The notes under the pieces are model-generated. The model saw nothing but the letters and a program-made list of their open reading frames with translations. It had not been told where the DNA came from and ran no database searches. A DNA stretch of 64,000 bases from Channa striata. Lineage: Eukaryota > Chordata > Actinopteri > Anabantiformes > Channidae. Location of the stretch: contig CM065175.1 in the NCBI GenBank assembly GCA_033026295.1, positions 14,831,837 to 14,895,836 on the forward strand, written 5' to 3'. A program made the translations under genes and the position numbers. Shown here one piece after another: positions 1-12,954 of the stretch (positions are counted from its first letter, which is position 1; the number at the start of each line of letters is the position of its first letter).

Positions 1-1976
1 CAATTTCATTTAACCTTGGACAGCAACTTTAATAGCTTCCACAGGACAACTGTCAATACTTCCCTGGGTATACAGTGATTAAATTGCAAGGCGAGAAGTG
101 TGTCCCAGCTTCCTCCTCATGCTCATCCTGCACCTCCCTCCCTTTGGCCCCCTCCCACCCCCACCATCCACCCCCTTTACTTCAAATCACAATTTGTACT
201 TTCACACTTGCACAGATCACACTTAAAAGCCAAAGTCAAAATGCACATGTTTGAACTCTGCTGCGCTCCCACTGGGATAATCTGTTACTGTAGACTTTAC
301 GTTAAGCAGTGTCGCTAAACTAATCAGTCATTTCATCATATTTGTCACATCTGGATTTCCTTCTTTTCCATGAGCTCAATGGACACGATGAAACAAGACG
401 GTGACAGGCACTGACCTGAGCCCTGTCATAATGATTTTCTGTGATATCCTCCACCCTTGTCAATTTAGCATAAATTATCAGCCATGAAAGGCCTGCTGGC
501 TGATTAAAACCAATTGTCTGGGTAGGGAAGGACAAGGCAACCTCTTTATTATATGATAAACTAAGTTAATGGAAGAAGACAATCTCCCCTCTGGGAAATC
601 GGACTCACTCTTAATTAATGCATTGTGTTTTCTCAGCTGGATAGAAGGACTTTTTTATTATCCGGCAAAGAACTTGAATGAAACTTTAAGAATAGCGTCA
701 TAGGATAAGGATGGCAGAGAGGGCCGGGAGGATAAAGAATGGCATATTTGTGCAGCTTGCCAATCAATGCCACTCCATGAATCCTTGTGTTTCAACAATT
801 TCTCAAAAACACATGCCTAACATTTGGTAATTACACTTTGTCTCAAAACACATTATCGCCTTTCGAGACCATGTTTCATTATCTCATCCGCGGCTGAAAA
901 GCCTCCACATTGTGTGTCACATGTTAAGCTGCAGAAAATCAGTGCTGTTGTGCAGCCTCGTCTGCGCTCGGGGAACAATACAAGTTTGCCTTACTCTTGT
1001 GCTCCTCGGATGACATAACAGAAAAGCAAACATTTCTCTGTCCTGCGCCTCTTGTTGGCTTCCTCCACCCACACTTGAGAGGTGACAGGCGTACACCCGG
1101 ACTTCCATTATTATCCAACACAGCAAGAATGCCTCCAGGAGGATAATTACTGAAACTTGAAGAGCCAGGGCTAATCCTAAGTACTTCACTTTGTATGACT
1201 GCCTCGCCCGCCTGTCTCTTAGACTGCCGCTCACACTGACAAAGTGCAATGTTGGGCTCAGTGAAAGTCAATAAGAAGACCTCATGGCCCACAGATGTAG
1301 CAGTCAAGTCAAATGGAGGCAAAATACACTGTTATCTCTGTTTATCATAAACAGCCTGTGTTTGAAACACTGTAATCTATCACCTCAGCCGAGCAAACAT
1401 GCCCTGCGTAATACAGATCAAGATGTCCAGCAAGGCCATCCAACAAATGCCCAAATAAATTATTCACTTTTTCTAATTTCGCATTAGATAAACAGACTTT
1501 AGATGAGAGAAGAGCAAACAATCCGGACAGACTGCAGTGGGCAGCCCTCACAGCTTCTGTGTAACCTACTGTGTAAGTACAGAGTCCTGGTCAGAGAATT
1601 TCACCGCTGCTGCAATAAGACATGCTTTGACTGACAGGTGCTGAGACAGATCATTAGCACCCTGTCTTGACATATTTGCGTGACAAGACCCATCACATGA
1701 CACCCCCAGAAATTCTAAGGAGCTTCGTTACTTAACATACAATTATCTTAATATAGGGAGACAAATTATGCCCGTCCAAATTACCATTTACATGGTTTCC
1801 ATGCAAACCAACAACACAGTAATGTGAACAAAGAAGCCAGTGCCCAGGGTTGTTAAATATAACAAGCAACTTTAAATTAAAGCTTTTACACAGCACTAAG
1901 AGCCTGGCAGAATTATGAGAATGTAATAAATATACAAACTGTGACCGGCTAGGATTTTATGAACTACTACTTGTTT

Positions 1977-1979
<3 letters not shown>

Positions 1980-2010
<31 letters not shown>
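1980..2010. repeat. poly(T) tract, 31 nt
   Basis: An uninterrupted run of 31 T. It could be an A-rich retroposon tail on the minus strand, but no retroposon body is recognisable beside it. Its length may be unreliable in an assembly. Confidence 0.95.
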
Positions 2011-2011
<1 letters not shown>

Positions 2012-3119
2012 GTATCGACAGACAAAACCTGAAAGGCACGAGAAAGTTTTTTTGGCGGCTCTCTCCATTCATCCCAGGAGGAACCAGAGGCTCCCATCCA
2101 GCCAGACAAAGCCAGGAACAGCTGCCTGATCGATACCCGACAAAAGCTCAGAGGTTAGAGCAGTCAAAAGATTGTTAACTAGCCATTTTATTTGCCAGAC
2201 ATTTATATCATTGTTTATGGTTCAGCGCACCCCTTCTGTACAGGCCATGCCGCACACCTGTGCTTGGAACACGTTCAGGGCCTCCTCACCCACTTTTCAT
2301 GACCTTAGTGGGCAGAGAGGAAAAATGACACCTCCATCTCCAAGTTACAGACAGCCAGACGCTTTGTTTACTACTTCTCTGCTATGTTTACATCATTAAT
2401 ATTCATGTCGACGCAGTTTACTCTATTGAAACATAAACAGCACCCTGAAGCTGACTGGCTGTCTATATGGCTTTACGTTAATGTGTGTATGTTTTAGAGT
2501 GAGTGCAATGTGCAGGTGTGAGTAAGCACTGATGGCGGTGGAGGATGGGATGGGCCTGTATGTGAGCATTCCTGCATATGCTTGTGTATTTATGTTTGTG
2601 TGAATATGAGTGCTGGTGTAGCATGCATCCCAGCCGGTAACACATGGCTTTGCTGCCACCACTCTGGCTCGTGTTGTGAGTGTCCCTGCAGGCTGGCAGA
2701 GAGGGGAGACCCTATCTGTGGCTCACCCAGGCGGAGAGGGGCTTCCTGCACATCTTTTGTCACACCATTTGGGCCCTTGTGTCTGTGGCTGCTCTACTTC
2801 GGACCCACTTGGCAGCTCCCTGTGCAGACGGACATCTGCTCTTTCCAACCTCCTGGTGAATAGAGAAAACAACAACCAACAGACCCTGCTCTCTTACTCT
2901 CTGCTCCGCTTGCTTTACAGTTACACAATTCCTGTTAAGACACTAGCAACATTTAGATGCTTCCAGCAACAAGAAGTCTTATCTAGTTATCTATCTCACA
3001 ATAACCCAAATTTACTCATGCATATTCTGCAATAATCTCTTGTCATTATATATTAAAACCAGCCGTTTAACACTCTACCCTATATCTTTGTATTTTCAAA
3101 ATGACTGTGCTGAAAAATA

Positions 3120-3450
3120 GAGTAATTATGACTATACGGTGCCTGAGCCACAGTGCTCTTCAAATTGCAGTGGAAAGCCACAAGTGATTACCTTTGGTTT
3201 TCCTCCACAAAAATCTTTGATAGGAAAGCCTCCAGATTATCGAGTTGCTTTGTAAATCTCCGCATTATTGTATAGTTCTGCATCTCGGGCTTGACTCCTT
3301 TCTCCCGGTTCTCTAAGCGCAGTGATTCTGGAGCACGCGATATTGAACACACTTTGTTCGTGCTCAGCGGCCCAGAATAACTCGGTCATTATGGTGGCGA
3401 AGGGGACAGGTTTTGAGTTTGATTTCATGATGGTAATATAGCCCATGTGT
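3120..3450. promoter_or_regulatory. Candidate conserved enhancer block upstream of sp8
   Basis: A non-repetitive block about 3 kb upstream of sp8. It contains CTTTGAT at 3215-3221, a TCF/LEF-type core, and several TAAT cores. Sp8 is a known target of Wnt/beta-catenin signalling in limb and tail bud, so such a site is plausible. Conservation is judged by eye only. Confidence 0.35.
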
Positions 3451-3591
3451 GTTGGAGAAGAAAGCCTTCAATGGGGACATCTGTTCAATGCGGCTTACAG
3501 TTACAGCCGTGCGATAAGAACAACCTGTGCGCACCATATGAACCGGCTCCGACCCTCTAGCTCCTGAAGGCAACATGCAACAAAAGACTTT

Positions 3592-3592
<1 letters not shown>

Positions 3593-3626
<34 letters not shown>
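3593..3626. repeat. poly(T) tract, 34 nt
   Basis: An uninterrupted run of 34 T in the sp8 upstream region, about 1.6 kb from a similar 31-T run. No flanking mobile element could be recognised. Confidence 0.95.
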
Positions 3627-3628
<2 letters not shown>

Positions 3629-4338
3629 AAAAGTTGTTCACCAGGAATAAATTGAATAATCAGATTTTGCAGTGCACATGGGTTAAATATATCTTGTACA
3701 TCTGTGGCTCCAGCAGCAAGAGGTTTCCCGTCCCGAGTTATCACACTGACCTCTGACATCAGCCTTGCTGCTATGATCACTTGGTAATTTGTCATCAGGG
3801 GCCAACACGTCCCCTGTAGCCGGAGCCCATATCGTGCGTAAAAATCAGCATTGCGCATAATATTATTTCCTCTCTAAAAGCTTCTTCGACACAGATGTGT
3901 GTACTCATTAAATATAAGCTTCATTTTTTTTTGCACAAATAAAATGTGTGTAATTATTTATTTTATTTTCTTACATCTGTTTGGTGACTGGGTGGATGGA
4001 AACTTCCCCAAGTAGTTCCTAATTGAATTGCCAGTGTAACATGTCTCTAGCCTGGTCCAGTCTTTCCCTGCAGCTGGAGATGTGGCGTTTTCCTCTGCTG
4101 AGAGCAAACGTCGAGGGTCAATCAATGCGCTGCGGAGCGGTGGAGCACGGTACGTAGGATTCTTTCCCCTCGTCGTTACACCATCACATTTATTCGCCTT
4201 TAAACGCAGTTACATAATGTTCGCAGCTCGTTATGATTTCCGATAGTTTGTGTGATTGATTAGTTTGACCGAAATAAAATAACGAATGAGCAACAAACAG
4301 ATCGATACAATTTTTATCTACAGCGTCAGACAGTAAAT

Positions 4339-4364
4339 ATGTGTGTGTGTGTGTTTGTGTTTGT
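4339..4364. repeat. GT-rich microsatellite
   Basis: A short (GT)n run broken by TTT interruptions, in the sp8 upstream region. Confidence 0.85.
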
Positions 4365-4799
4365 GATGATTTAAAACTTTGTCATTGCTCTTAAATAAAT
4401 GCTCGTCGTGTTTTTGCCACGTCCCTTAAAATAATTACATCGACATGCGTTAAATTGATAACAAGAATTTGAAGAATAAAATAAAACCTGTGGACTGTGT
4501 TGCATTTACTTTTAATACAGATCAGAAATTGTTTGTGTTTAAATAGTGGTAAATACTGGCATCTAAATAGCATGTATTATAAGCACAATAACTGCAATAA
4601 CTGCAAGTACTATTTTACTGCACCTGGATTTTTTTAAAAACTGGAACATTTTGAATAACTGTTTCAGGGTTTTTTTCACTCCCTCATTTGGAACAGCTGA
4701 AGGTAAAGCAGTGTAAATTAATCCAAAAAGCAGTTGTCCAATCCTAGAAACACAAGAATTAATCAGATAGTCCATCTATCACGCTGTGTAATAAAGAAA

Positions 4800-5060
4800 G
4801 CGACATGGGTTAGGCAGATGATGTGATGAATAATCCCTGGTCGTTTTAATTAACTTTTCCCTGTCCTGTAATGACCAAGCTGGTCAACAGACCCGGTCAA
4901 TAAGCATGTTAATATCAAACAAATAAAACTGCGGATGATTAAAAACCTCCTGCGTTATTAAATTTGAAATTCAAATGAAATTTATGCTTCCAGTGCACAC
5001 TGCATGCTAATAGCGCCCAGGGAGAGACCCAGGGTTCAACACACGGTTTGCCTCGCTCCA
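4800..5060. promoter_or_regulatory. Candidate conserved noncoding block upstream of sp8
   Basis: A dense run of ATTAAA, TTATTAAAT and ATGCTAATA-like words without simple repeats, about 1.2-1.4 kb upstream of the sp8 start. It resembles a homeodomain- and POU-rich enhancer. Function and conservation are inferred by eye. Confidence 0.3.
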
Positions 5061-6049
5061 TAAGTTATTATGTAACAGGAGCTTTCTTTATAGATTTAAA
5101 TAAATGTTATTGAGCAAAGACATGAGCCCACTCACTGCAAGGAGCGTCTCTTATTTTCAGTCGGACCAAAGAGCGCAGTCACTTCTTTAAATGCATTTCT
5201 CCGAGTTCACCTGCAGCATCAACATTAAGATGGTGTCCCGACAAAAAGAAAGATTTTTTTATATTTTTAGGGCAGAAAATGTTCAACGACATCGAAGCCC
5301 CGTCCTCTTTTTCATCCTTTCATTTTAGACTCACGTATAGCGCATCATAAAATGAATAATCCACCTGCGGAATGCACCATCTCGCAGTTTTAATCAAAAC
5401 TATCAAGATAATTGAACACAATTACAGTAATGCCAAAGTTTGAGACCACCAGAACAATGGCGCCTTTATATCTTGTAATTGTTTGTGTATATTAACTCTT
5501 AAGAAGTTAAAACATGCGAAATTCCCTCAGGGGAAATTAAATTACGCCATAGCCAAATAAAGTTTCTCTGAGGAAAAAGACGGTTGAGCAGAAGCAAACC
5601 GAAGTGAAAGACGAGTTGACCCACTTAACTTTACTCGTGTTAAGATTCGTGGAAAATCAGGCACATAATCAGGCAAAAGGTTCACATCTGATATTTTTCC
5701 TAAATGGCAAAATGAACTTTTAGGGACGTTTAATAGAGCATGATGATTTTTGCCGACGCTTTCATCACAGTTTACTAACTTTTTTTTTTTTTAATGTACC
5801 ACCGGCTCCATCGCCAGCCAGGCAGAGGTCATCATCTCTCTTTCTCCAAATTTATGGAATGTGATGTTCTGTAAAAATTTCAATAAGTGGCCCCCTAATT
5901 CCTCCTTCCCAATTCACTCTCATTTAACTTTACCTTCCTTCCGCTGTCTTTTATGATGGAGGGGGGGTGGAGGAGGGTGGAGAGCTGTCTGAGGCGCTCT
6001 ATTGATGACCTCACCGTAGTATGTGGCCGTGCGGCGGGACGCGGCCCCT

Positions 6050-6205
6050 GATTGGTCGCCCGTGTCACAGCGGCACTTCAAAGCCGGAGAGGAGCCTACA
6101 ATTGTGGAAGAATGGGCGGAACACATCATTGTATTGCACACCTCTAAAAAAACAGTGCTCGGATTCATAAATATAAAAAGATCCTCTGAGGAGGGCAGTG
6201 TTTTT
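6050..6205 (+). promoter_or_regulatory. sp8 core promoter (CCAAT and TATA-like)
   Basis: An inverted CCAAT box (ATTGG) lies at 6051-6055 and a GGGCGG GC box at 6114-6119. A TATA-like stretch ATAAATATAAAA lies at 6168-6179. Initiation about 30 nt downstream would fall near 6195-6205, only some 6-15 nt before the sp8 ATG at 6211. Either the 5'UTR is extremely short or most transcripts begin farther upstream. Confidence 0.55.
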
Positions 6206-6210
6206 GTGTG

Positions 6211-6231
6211 ATGGCAACTTCACTTCTAGGG
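6211..6231 (+). CDS. sp8: sp8 coding exon 1 (21 nt)
   Basis: Seven codons, MATSLLG, end in phase 0 at a consensus GTGAGT donor (6232). The same seven residues begin the long vertebrate Sp8 isoform. This exon is too short to be found by open reading frame alone. Confidence 0.92.
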
Positions 6232-7998
6232 GTGAGTCTAAAGGACTTTCTTACTGGTTTAATTAGTTCTTGTCATTGTCCGGTGCAGGGGGATTAAAAC
6301 TTACAGCGGTGGCAAATTAACAGCGGATTCAGTGCGTTAGTGATATTTGCAGCAGCCGCTTCGTGTTGAGAAAGCGACGCTCCGCGCGCAGGACTGAAGT
6401 TTGTCCCGCGGGTTTCCGTGTCCTCCTGTTCTGCCATGCATGTGTAAGCCGCCGGCTGTGTGTGACATTTCACTTGTCTGCTTTCTGTCCGTTCAGGTAG
6501 GAAGTGGTTGATCATCTTCTGTAACGATTTCAGATTTCCGACAGTTCCACTCGCGCCGGGAAACAATATCCAGAGCTGAGGCTCCGCTGCATGAAAATGT
6601 GATGAACCTGTTAAACTTGTTGGACTGACCAGCCACTCACGTATTTTCTTGTCCTTTCAGGAGGAGCCGAGGTTAGGATCGACTCCTTTAGCCATGTTAG
6701 CTGCGACATGTAACAAAATAGGGAGTCCGAGCCCTTCACCGTCGACTATTTCGGATAATTCCTCATCCTTTGGAAAAGGCTTCCACCCGTGGAAAAGAGC
6801 CGCGGCGAGTAGCTGCAGCCTGGGATCCGGCCTTTCCGGCTTCGGGGTCTCCCGCAATGGATCCGGCATCTCGGACTCTTTCGGCACCAACAGCTCCTCT
6901 GGATCCAGTGCCTTTTCCCTCACATCTGGTACCTCATCGAATTCCCACTTTGGAAACGACTATTCGGTTTTCCAAGCCTCCGTTTCGAGCAGCTCCCAAG
7001 AGTCCAGCCACCAGCCGGTTTTCATCTCGAAGGTGCACACCTCAGTGGACAGTTTGCAGGGCATCTACCCAAGGATGAGCGTAGCGCATCCATACGAGTC
7101 TTGGTTCAAATCGTCTCATCCCGGGATCCCCACAGGGGAGGTCGGAACCACCGGTGCCTCTGCCTGGTGGGATGTGGGAGCGGGATGGATTGACGTTCAA
7201 AATCCTAACGGAGCCGCACTACAGACGTCCTTACATTCCGGTGGACTCCAGACCTCCTTGCACTCTCCTCTGGGCGGATATAATTCTGATTACTCGAGTT
7301 TAAGTCACTCTGCTTTCAGCACAAGTCCCTCTCCGCACCTGTTGACAACCGGGCAGCACCTGATGGACGGTTTCAAGCCGGTGTTATCCTCTTATCCGGA
7401 CACGAGCCCCTCTCCATTGACTGGGGCCGGAGGGACTATGCTCTCCGGGGGTCCACCTGCATCTTTAGCGGGGTCTCCCAGGTCATCTGCCCGTCGTTAC
7501 TCGGGCAGAGCCACCTGCGACTGTCCAAACTGCCAGGAGGCGGAGAGACTGGGACCGGCGGGCGCCAGCCTCCGGAGGAAGGGTCTTCACAGCTGTCACA
7601 TCCCGGGCTGTGGGAAGGTTTACGGGAAAACGTCGCACCTTAAAGCGCATTTGCGGTGGCACACCGGCGAGAGGCCGTTCGTGTGCAACTGGCTCTTTTG
7701 CGGCAAGAGGTTCACGCGTTCCGACGAGCTGCAGCGACATTTACGCACTCACACTGGGGAGAAACGATTCGCCTGCCCGGTGTGCAACAAGAGATTTATG
7801 CGTAGCGATCACCTGAGCAAACACGTAAAGACTCACAGCGCCGGAGGATCCGCCGGCTCTGGCTCCGGGGGAAGCGGAGGCAAGAGGGGGAGTGATACTG
7901 ACAGCGAGCACAGCGCGCCGGGAAGCCCACCGTGCCATTCCCCCGACCTGTTGCACCCACCCGAGTCAAGCCAGGGGGTGGGCATGAACGGCCTTTGA
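6211..7998 (+). CDS. sp8: Sp8 zinc-finger transcription factor
   Basis: Two coding exons, 6211-6231 and 6661-7998, give a 452-residue protein. The donor is GTGAGT at 6232 and the acceptor is TTTCAG ending at 6660. The first seven residues (MATSLLG) followed by EEPRLGSTPLAMLAATCNKIG match the long form of vertebrate Sp8; a second in-frame ATG at 6694 would give the short form. Key parts are the SP box around residues 17-28, a serine-rich activation region, the Buttonhead box CDCPNC at 293-298, and three C2H2 fingers at about 319-341, 349-371 and 379-399. The fingers bind GC/GT boxes in the nucleus. Sp8 acts in limb and fin bud ridge, tail and forebrain patterning. The serine and alanine tracts are shorter than in mammals. 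The sequence fits Sp8 better than Sp9; which teleost duplicate it is (a or b) is not resolved. Confidence 0.97.
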
Positions 7999-8995
7999 AG
8001 CTCCCCCGGTGAAGTCAAAACGTGCCACGGGACCTGAAAGGGGACATACTCCGGTGTGCGCGCAACGCTGGATGAGAACAGGCCAACGCGTTTCTCTGAC
8101 TTTTCCAAGTGTTCAAGAACTACTAATGACATAACTTCATAGCTGTACCATCACACACGTCCCATTAATGCATCTGCGGTGTGAACGTGTAATCAAGTTC
8201 TTGTGGGCCCTTGTGGGACGGGGGCACAGAAACTTTTTGCAGTCTGATCTGGTTTTAGTCTGTACAAAAACACAAAACGTGACCAATTGGGGCCTGCTGA
8301 GTTGCTGTCGTACAAATTGTTCAAAACCAAACTCTGGCACTTTATTGTGGAGCAGGTGGAATAGTTTTTGTCCCTGTGGATGGGCTGCTGGTTAGGAACA
8401 GATTCCTGTAGAGTACGGTACGATACGGGATGGTTTGCATTGTATCTGTCTGACCCACTCAGCTGTTTGATCTTGGGCGAGCAGCTGTAGGTTTATATCA
8501 CGTATTGCTTATTCACGCCACAGCCTAAATGTGCGCCAAGTTTGTAAGTGGGCCGGTCGAGGTCTGCTACACTTCACGTCGCTGCAAAATGTGTTGTATA
8601 TACTGAGAAATGTAGGTTAGAATAATTACAGCCCAATGTAAAGGTGAGTAATGTATTTGTCCAGGAGACGATTTTGTATAGGTATTTCTAGTTGTACATG
8701 GACTCTAGTAAATATTTGAAAATATACAGAAATGTACTTGGATTTTTTCTTTGACATGATATGAAATGTATTGTGGGGAGTTATATTTAACCACGAGTTC
8801 TCTTGTATTTAGGGGTCTATCATTAGGCGCACTTTGAATTTATTTGTAACGTTTTGGAATCATTTACTGTTTGCCCACTCATTTAATTTAAGTAAGCATG
8901 TTGTAAAGTGATTTTAATTTTACAATGATTTTGTTTTCCTCCGAGAATGGCTTTTTATGTGAGCCACTCAATAAAGTCAGTATGAATTCAGAAGC
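7999..8995 (+). other. sp8: sp8 3' untranslated region
   Basis: The stop TGA at 7996-7998 is followed by about 1 kb of AT-rich sequence without coding potential, up to the poly(A) signal AATAAA at 8970-8975. The 3' end is estimated at about 8990. Confidence 0.75.
8970..8975 (+). terminator. sp8: sp8 poly(A) signal AATAAA
   Basis: Canonical hexamer followed by a T-rich stretch, the first good signal after the sp8 stop codon. Confidence 0.75.
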
Positions 8996-11299
8996 AGTTG
9001 ATCGACTCAGTTTGTTTGATTTTTGAGTCGATGAAAGTCTATTTTTCCACCGACAGAGCTGAATGTTTGAGACGATAATTTTTCTTTAGAATTGTTCTGT
9101 ATTTTGTGAAATTTCTATTATTACTGACACATAATGCAGATGCTGTGTTTTAATGATTTCCGTGTATAGCTGGTGTTTTTTACAGGTTCCTCAGGTCAGA
9201 ATCCAGAGGGGCCTCCAGTAACACGAGGGCCCATCACCTAGAAATTAATTTACATTTCTCAAGTAAAATACGAAATTAAATTGGACTTAAAAAAGTAAAA
9301 TTAAGCAATAGGAATTTTTACAGTAGGTTAAACTCTATTTTCGTTGCTTTATGTTCTGCTGGCGTGAAAATGAAACTTTAAACTTCTGAGGCCCGAAGTC
9401 AACACAGGTCACACTACAGAGCCAACTGTGTTATTCATTTTTAATTACCAAGTGGTAAATAATATATAACGTAATTTTAACTTTTTATTCTAAACATTTT
9501 AAAAATATTTGTTTCTTTTTCATCAAACTCTTCCAGTCCGCGGCCATGCTCGTCACCCACACACACTTTCTTCCGTTTAAATTGTGCCGTTTAATGCGCA
9601 GTGTCAACATTCAAATGAATTTATGTTAATGAAATTACACACTTAAAGTGTGTAAAAGCAATTTCAGTGAATAGTCTTGTTTTCATTTAGGACTGTTTTA
9701 ACTGGACATCAACTCAAAACCAAATCCCTTTTTCTGATATTAAAACTAAAATCATCAACAGCTTTCAGCAGCTACAGCAGATCTGTACAGATCGATTTAA
9801 GAACGATTTATTTAAAAATTGTGAATCTTTGGTAATATCTGGATTAAGTCACATATGTTTTACAACTTTTTCACTGAGGCTTGGATTTTGTATTTTCTGT
9901 TATTCACGCCTGATAAGACAGATAACGACACTTTTTCTTTTTTTGGCAAACTTAGGTTTCAGTTCTTGGGTTTTTTTTACGCACCCAGTCACTTGCGTGA
10001 CACGGTCGTTTTAACTGTTACACGAGATAAACACAGATAGGATCAGTCCTTCCATTCATTATTTTTTTTTTCTGATACAGAAGGTTTTAGCTTTTTCTGT
10101 TTGAAGAGTAAACTGAAACCAGTATGTTTCAAACTTGTGTGGAGGTTTCTTCTTTTTAACGCGCAGCTGTGTAGCGCCATCTAGCGGCTCGTCTTCACCA
10201 GCAGTTCAGTGTGGTGGCCTCCAGCTATTGATCCATTTTATGTACCAAGCCAGTGTTTGCTTGCTTTAGGTCTGTCACAGTATTCTAGTCACTGTGAAAG
10301 CTTATTATGAATTATTTTAGCAGAAAGGGTTATTATCCCTGATTTCTAGTTACACGGTTTGAAACATTCGCTCGTACAGACCACAACAGACAACGTTTTA
10401 CTCATGTGTATCAGTCACAACCTGGAAACGGAAGTTTTTCCAAGCTGGGGTACTAAATGTTTTCTGCCATGTCTCTGAATATTATTTAAAACATGATTGC
10501 AATAATAAGAAAAATTAGACAGTAACTGTGTCACTCAACATCCTGTTTTCAACTACAAGTGAGGTCTCATTTAGAACCTGTACAGTACATCTCTTTAGGA
10601 CATTTTCTGCATGTCTCCAATGTTTTATTGCAATATCTTGAATACGGTAAACTATTGTAAATTATCTACTATAAATTCAACCTTTTTCCTCTCTTCTATT
10701 TGGTATTGATATTTTAACACACACTACAGTTTAAAGGTGTAGAGACAGGCACCTCTGTTTTCTTTGCAATGAAACTGCAACGAAAGGAAAAGAGTAGATG
10801 AGGTTTTTATGAGGAAAGGCCGTCTTAGCTCGGCCACTAGATTATTTTGGCATTTGGGACTGATACAGTTAAAAACTGTATGGCAGTTATAATTTGACAG
10901 CATCTGGCAGAAAAAATATATTATAATTACTTCAGTCTTGATATACATAATTGTAATTATACGTAATTAGTCTTGTGTATTACTGGACATTTCTGCTCTT
11001 GCTCTCATTGTCACAAGATATAGTTTTGGTATTGTGAAACTTGAGTATATTTTGTATTTCATATAAAACATATTAAAACATATTCACATACCATATTACA
11101 AAAAAACTATGTGGGAAGAGATATTTCTTACTTATATATTTTATCGAACTGGCCTCAAATATTTGTAAGAAAACATTTTCTGTCAAAAACCAAACAAACA
11201 AAAAGAAAACTTGTGTTTTCAACTGTCTTGAACAACTGACTAAAGTATGAATGGTGAAAAGGTAACAATAAATACAAGCAGGATGATTTTGGCCTAACA

Positions 11300-11640
11300 T
11301 CTTGTTCTTACATGGCTCTGCTGTCATGTCATTATCACCATCCTACACTTCTCAGCATCACCTGGTCCTCAGAGGAATGTCCTGCCTCTGCCCTGATTCA
11401 AGCTGGCTGCAGCAGGAAGGTCACACACCCGCCAGGATGAGGAGGACGAGCTGCCAACGGTGGATGAAGGCCACGACAACAGCTTTGGTCCGAGCACACA
11501 CTTGGTTGGCAGCTAATCGATCCAGTCACCTACAAAAAGAAAGAAACACTACGCTGGACGACAGAATTTGTATTGGTGATATTTGTTATATTTGTATCCA
11601 GCCAAATAAAGTTTAAGCCAAATTCCAGTCTTGACTGATT
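11300..11640 (+). other. Exon-like stretch with poly(A) signal, unknown
   Basis: A GC-richer island in AT-rich flanks that ends in CCAAATAAAG (AATAAA at about 11605). It has a plus-strand open frame of about 104 codons starting at 11302. The translation has no domain or family I recognise, and other frames are broken. It could be a terminal exon of a noncoding RNA or the eroded end of a lost gene. Confidence 0.25.
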
Positions 11641-12954
11641 GAGGCTTCATGAAAATGTCAGCAGCTACTGATATGAAGAGGTATGCGGGTTTTCTCGCTC
11701 AGTAAATCACAGTGTTGTGGTAACACCTCTCACCGACGATGCATCTGCGGCCAATTTTGTGGTTAAAATCACCAACTGCACTGTCATTGTCACTAACACA
11801 ACCAATCTCCTGGGAAAGGCAATTTGACAAGGTTCAGGGGTTAGTCGAAATAATTAACAGTAATTGCTAAACACTGACAGGAGTACACTTATACAATACT
11901 TTCATCAATTTAGATTCATTTTATGTCACAGGTGGTGTTTCACCTGTCTGTGGATTTAAATACTCGCACATTCAGCCTCATTGTAGGAAGCTCTGCAGAT
12001 CTGCCAGACATGTCTATTTCCATGAAAAAAGTTTGCTTACCCACAATAGCTTCAAGCATAACTTGAGTATGAAAACAAGATCACGCAGAGGCAGACTGAT
12101 CCCCATGAAAACGATAAGAGCTCAGAGTATGAGTGTTTTTCCAACCAAAAGTCTAACCTTCACAAGCAGGTTTACTAAAAAATTATATCACAGAGACAAT
12201 GAAAGAGGAAGCTGGTAAATTAAAAAAAAATGTACTGGAATATACATTCAATTTCACAGCAGTTTGCTATTATGTCATTGCTGCATAAAATAGGAGTAAT
12301 TTTTTGGGGGGCATGAGAAAGTTCCATTAGTGCTGTGTGTAAGCTTAAAATAATTTTTATTCTCATTTATTAAGTACAAAATATAGCAAATTATACAGAT
12401 AATTTTGGCCTTGAGTCTGATGTCTACCAATATTTTCTCAGTTATATTGGACTAAGCAGACAATTTCTTATATGTTAGATTGTTGCAAACCTAAAATAGA
12501 TAAAGCCAACATCAACACCCTCTTTGGTATCAGAAAAATTAACACTGAACGGTAGAGAAACGGCTCCATCAAGTGGCACAAACATGTAACTTTTCAGACA
12601 CCCACTCACCTCTCAAAATTTATATCAAACCTAATATTCCTCAAAAAAGTACTTATTGACAGTACGTTTTAATTTTAAATTGGTTTGCAAAAGTTTAAAA
12701 ATATTCTTATTTGAGTGTTGGCCTTACAGACAGGCTTTGTTCAAATTCTTTACAAATTTTAATTATTGTTGTGCTGCTGTGTCTAAATAATGGTTTTATA
12801 AAATAGCTGATAACATTCATTTTTTAAATATTAACTTTGTTGTTTATTGTTTGTTTAGACAAAATTTGAGCTTTAATTTGTAACTTTTCAACAACAATCT
12901 GTCCTGGGTTTGTTTGTGTTAAGCAATTACAATTAGACAATTTCAATTAGCTGT

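Larger units (their letters stand above)
1..6160. other. Gene-free upstream region of sp8, likely regulatory
   Basis: No coding exon is recognisable on either strand; the open frames are short and have no familiar domain. Long stretches have mixed, non-repetitive composition with many homeodomain-like TAAT cores, as conserved noncoding elements of developmental genes often do. The best-looking blocks are about 400-700, 1100-1560, 1620-1830, 3120-3450 and 4800-5060. Two long poly(T) tracts and a short GT repeat interrupt the region. That these blocks act as sp8 enhancers is inference from position and appearance; no alignment was run. Confidence 0.5.

Noticed and set aside
6649..6660. In-frame extension upstream of sp8 exon 2
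   Set aside because: This stretch is the polypyrimidine tract and AG acceptor of the sp8 intron and has no ATG. The spliced 7-codon exon at 6211 gives the known N-terminus.
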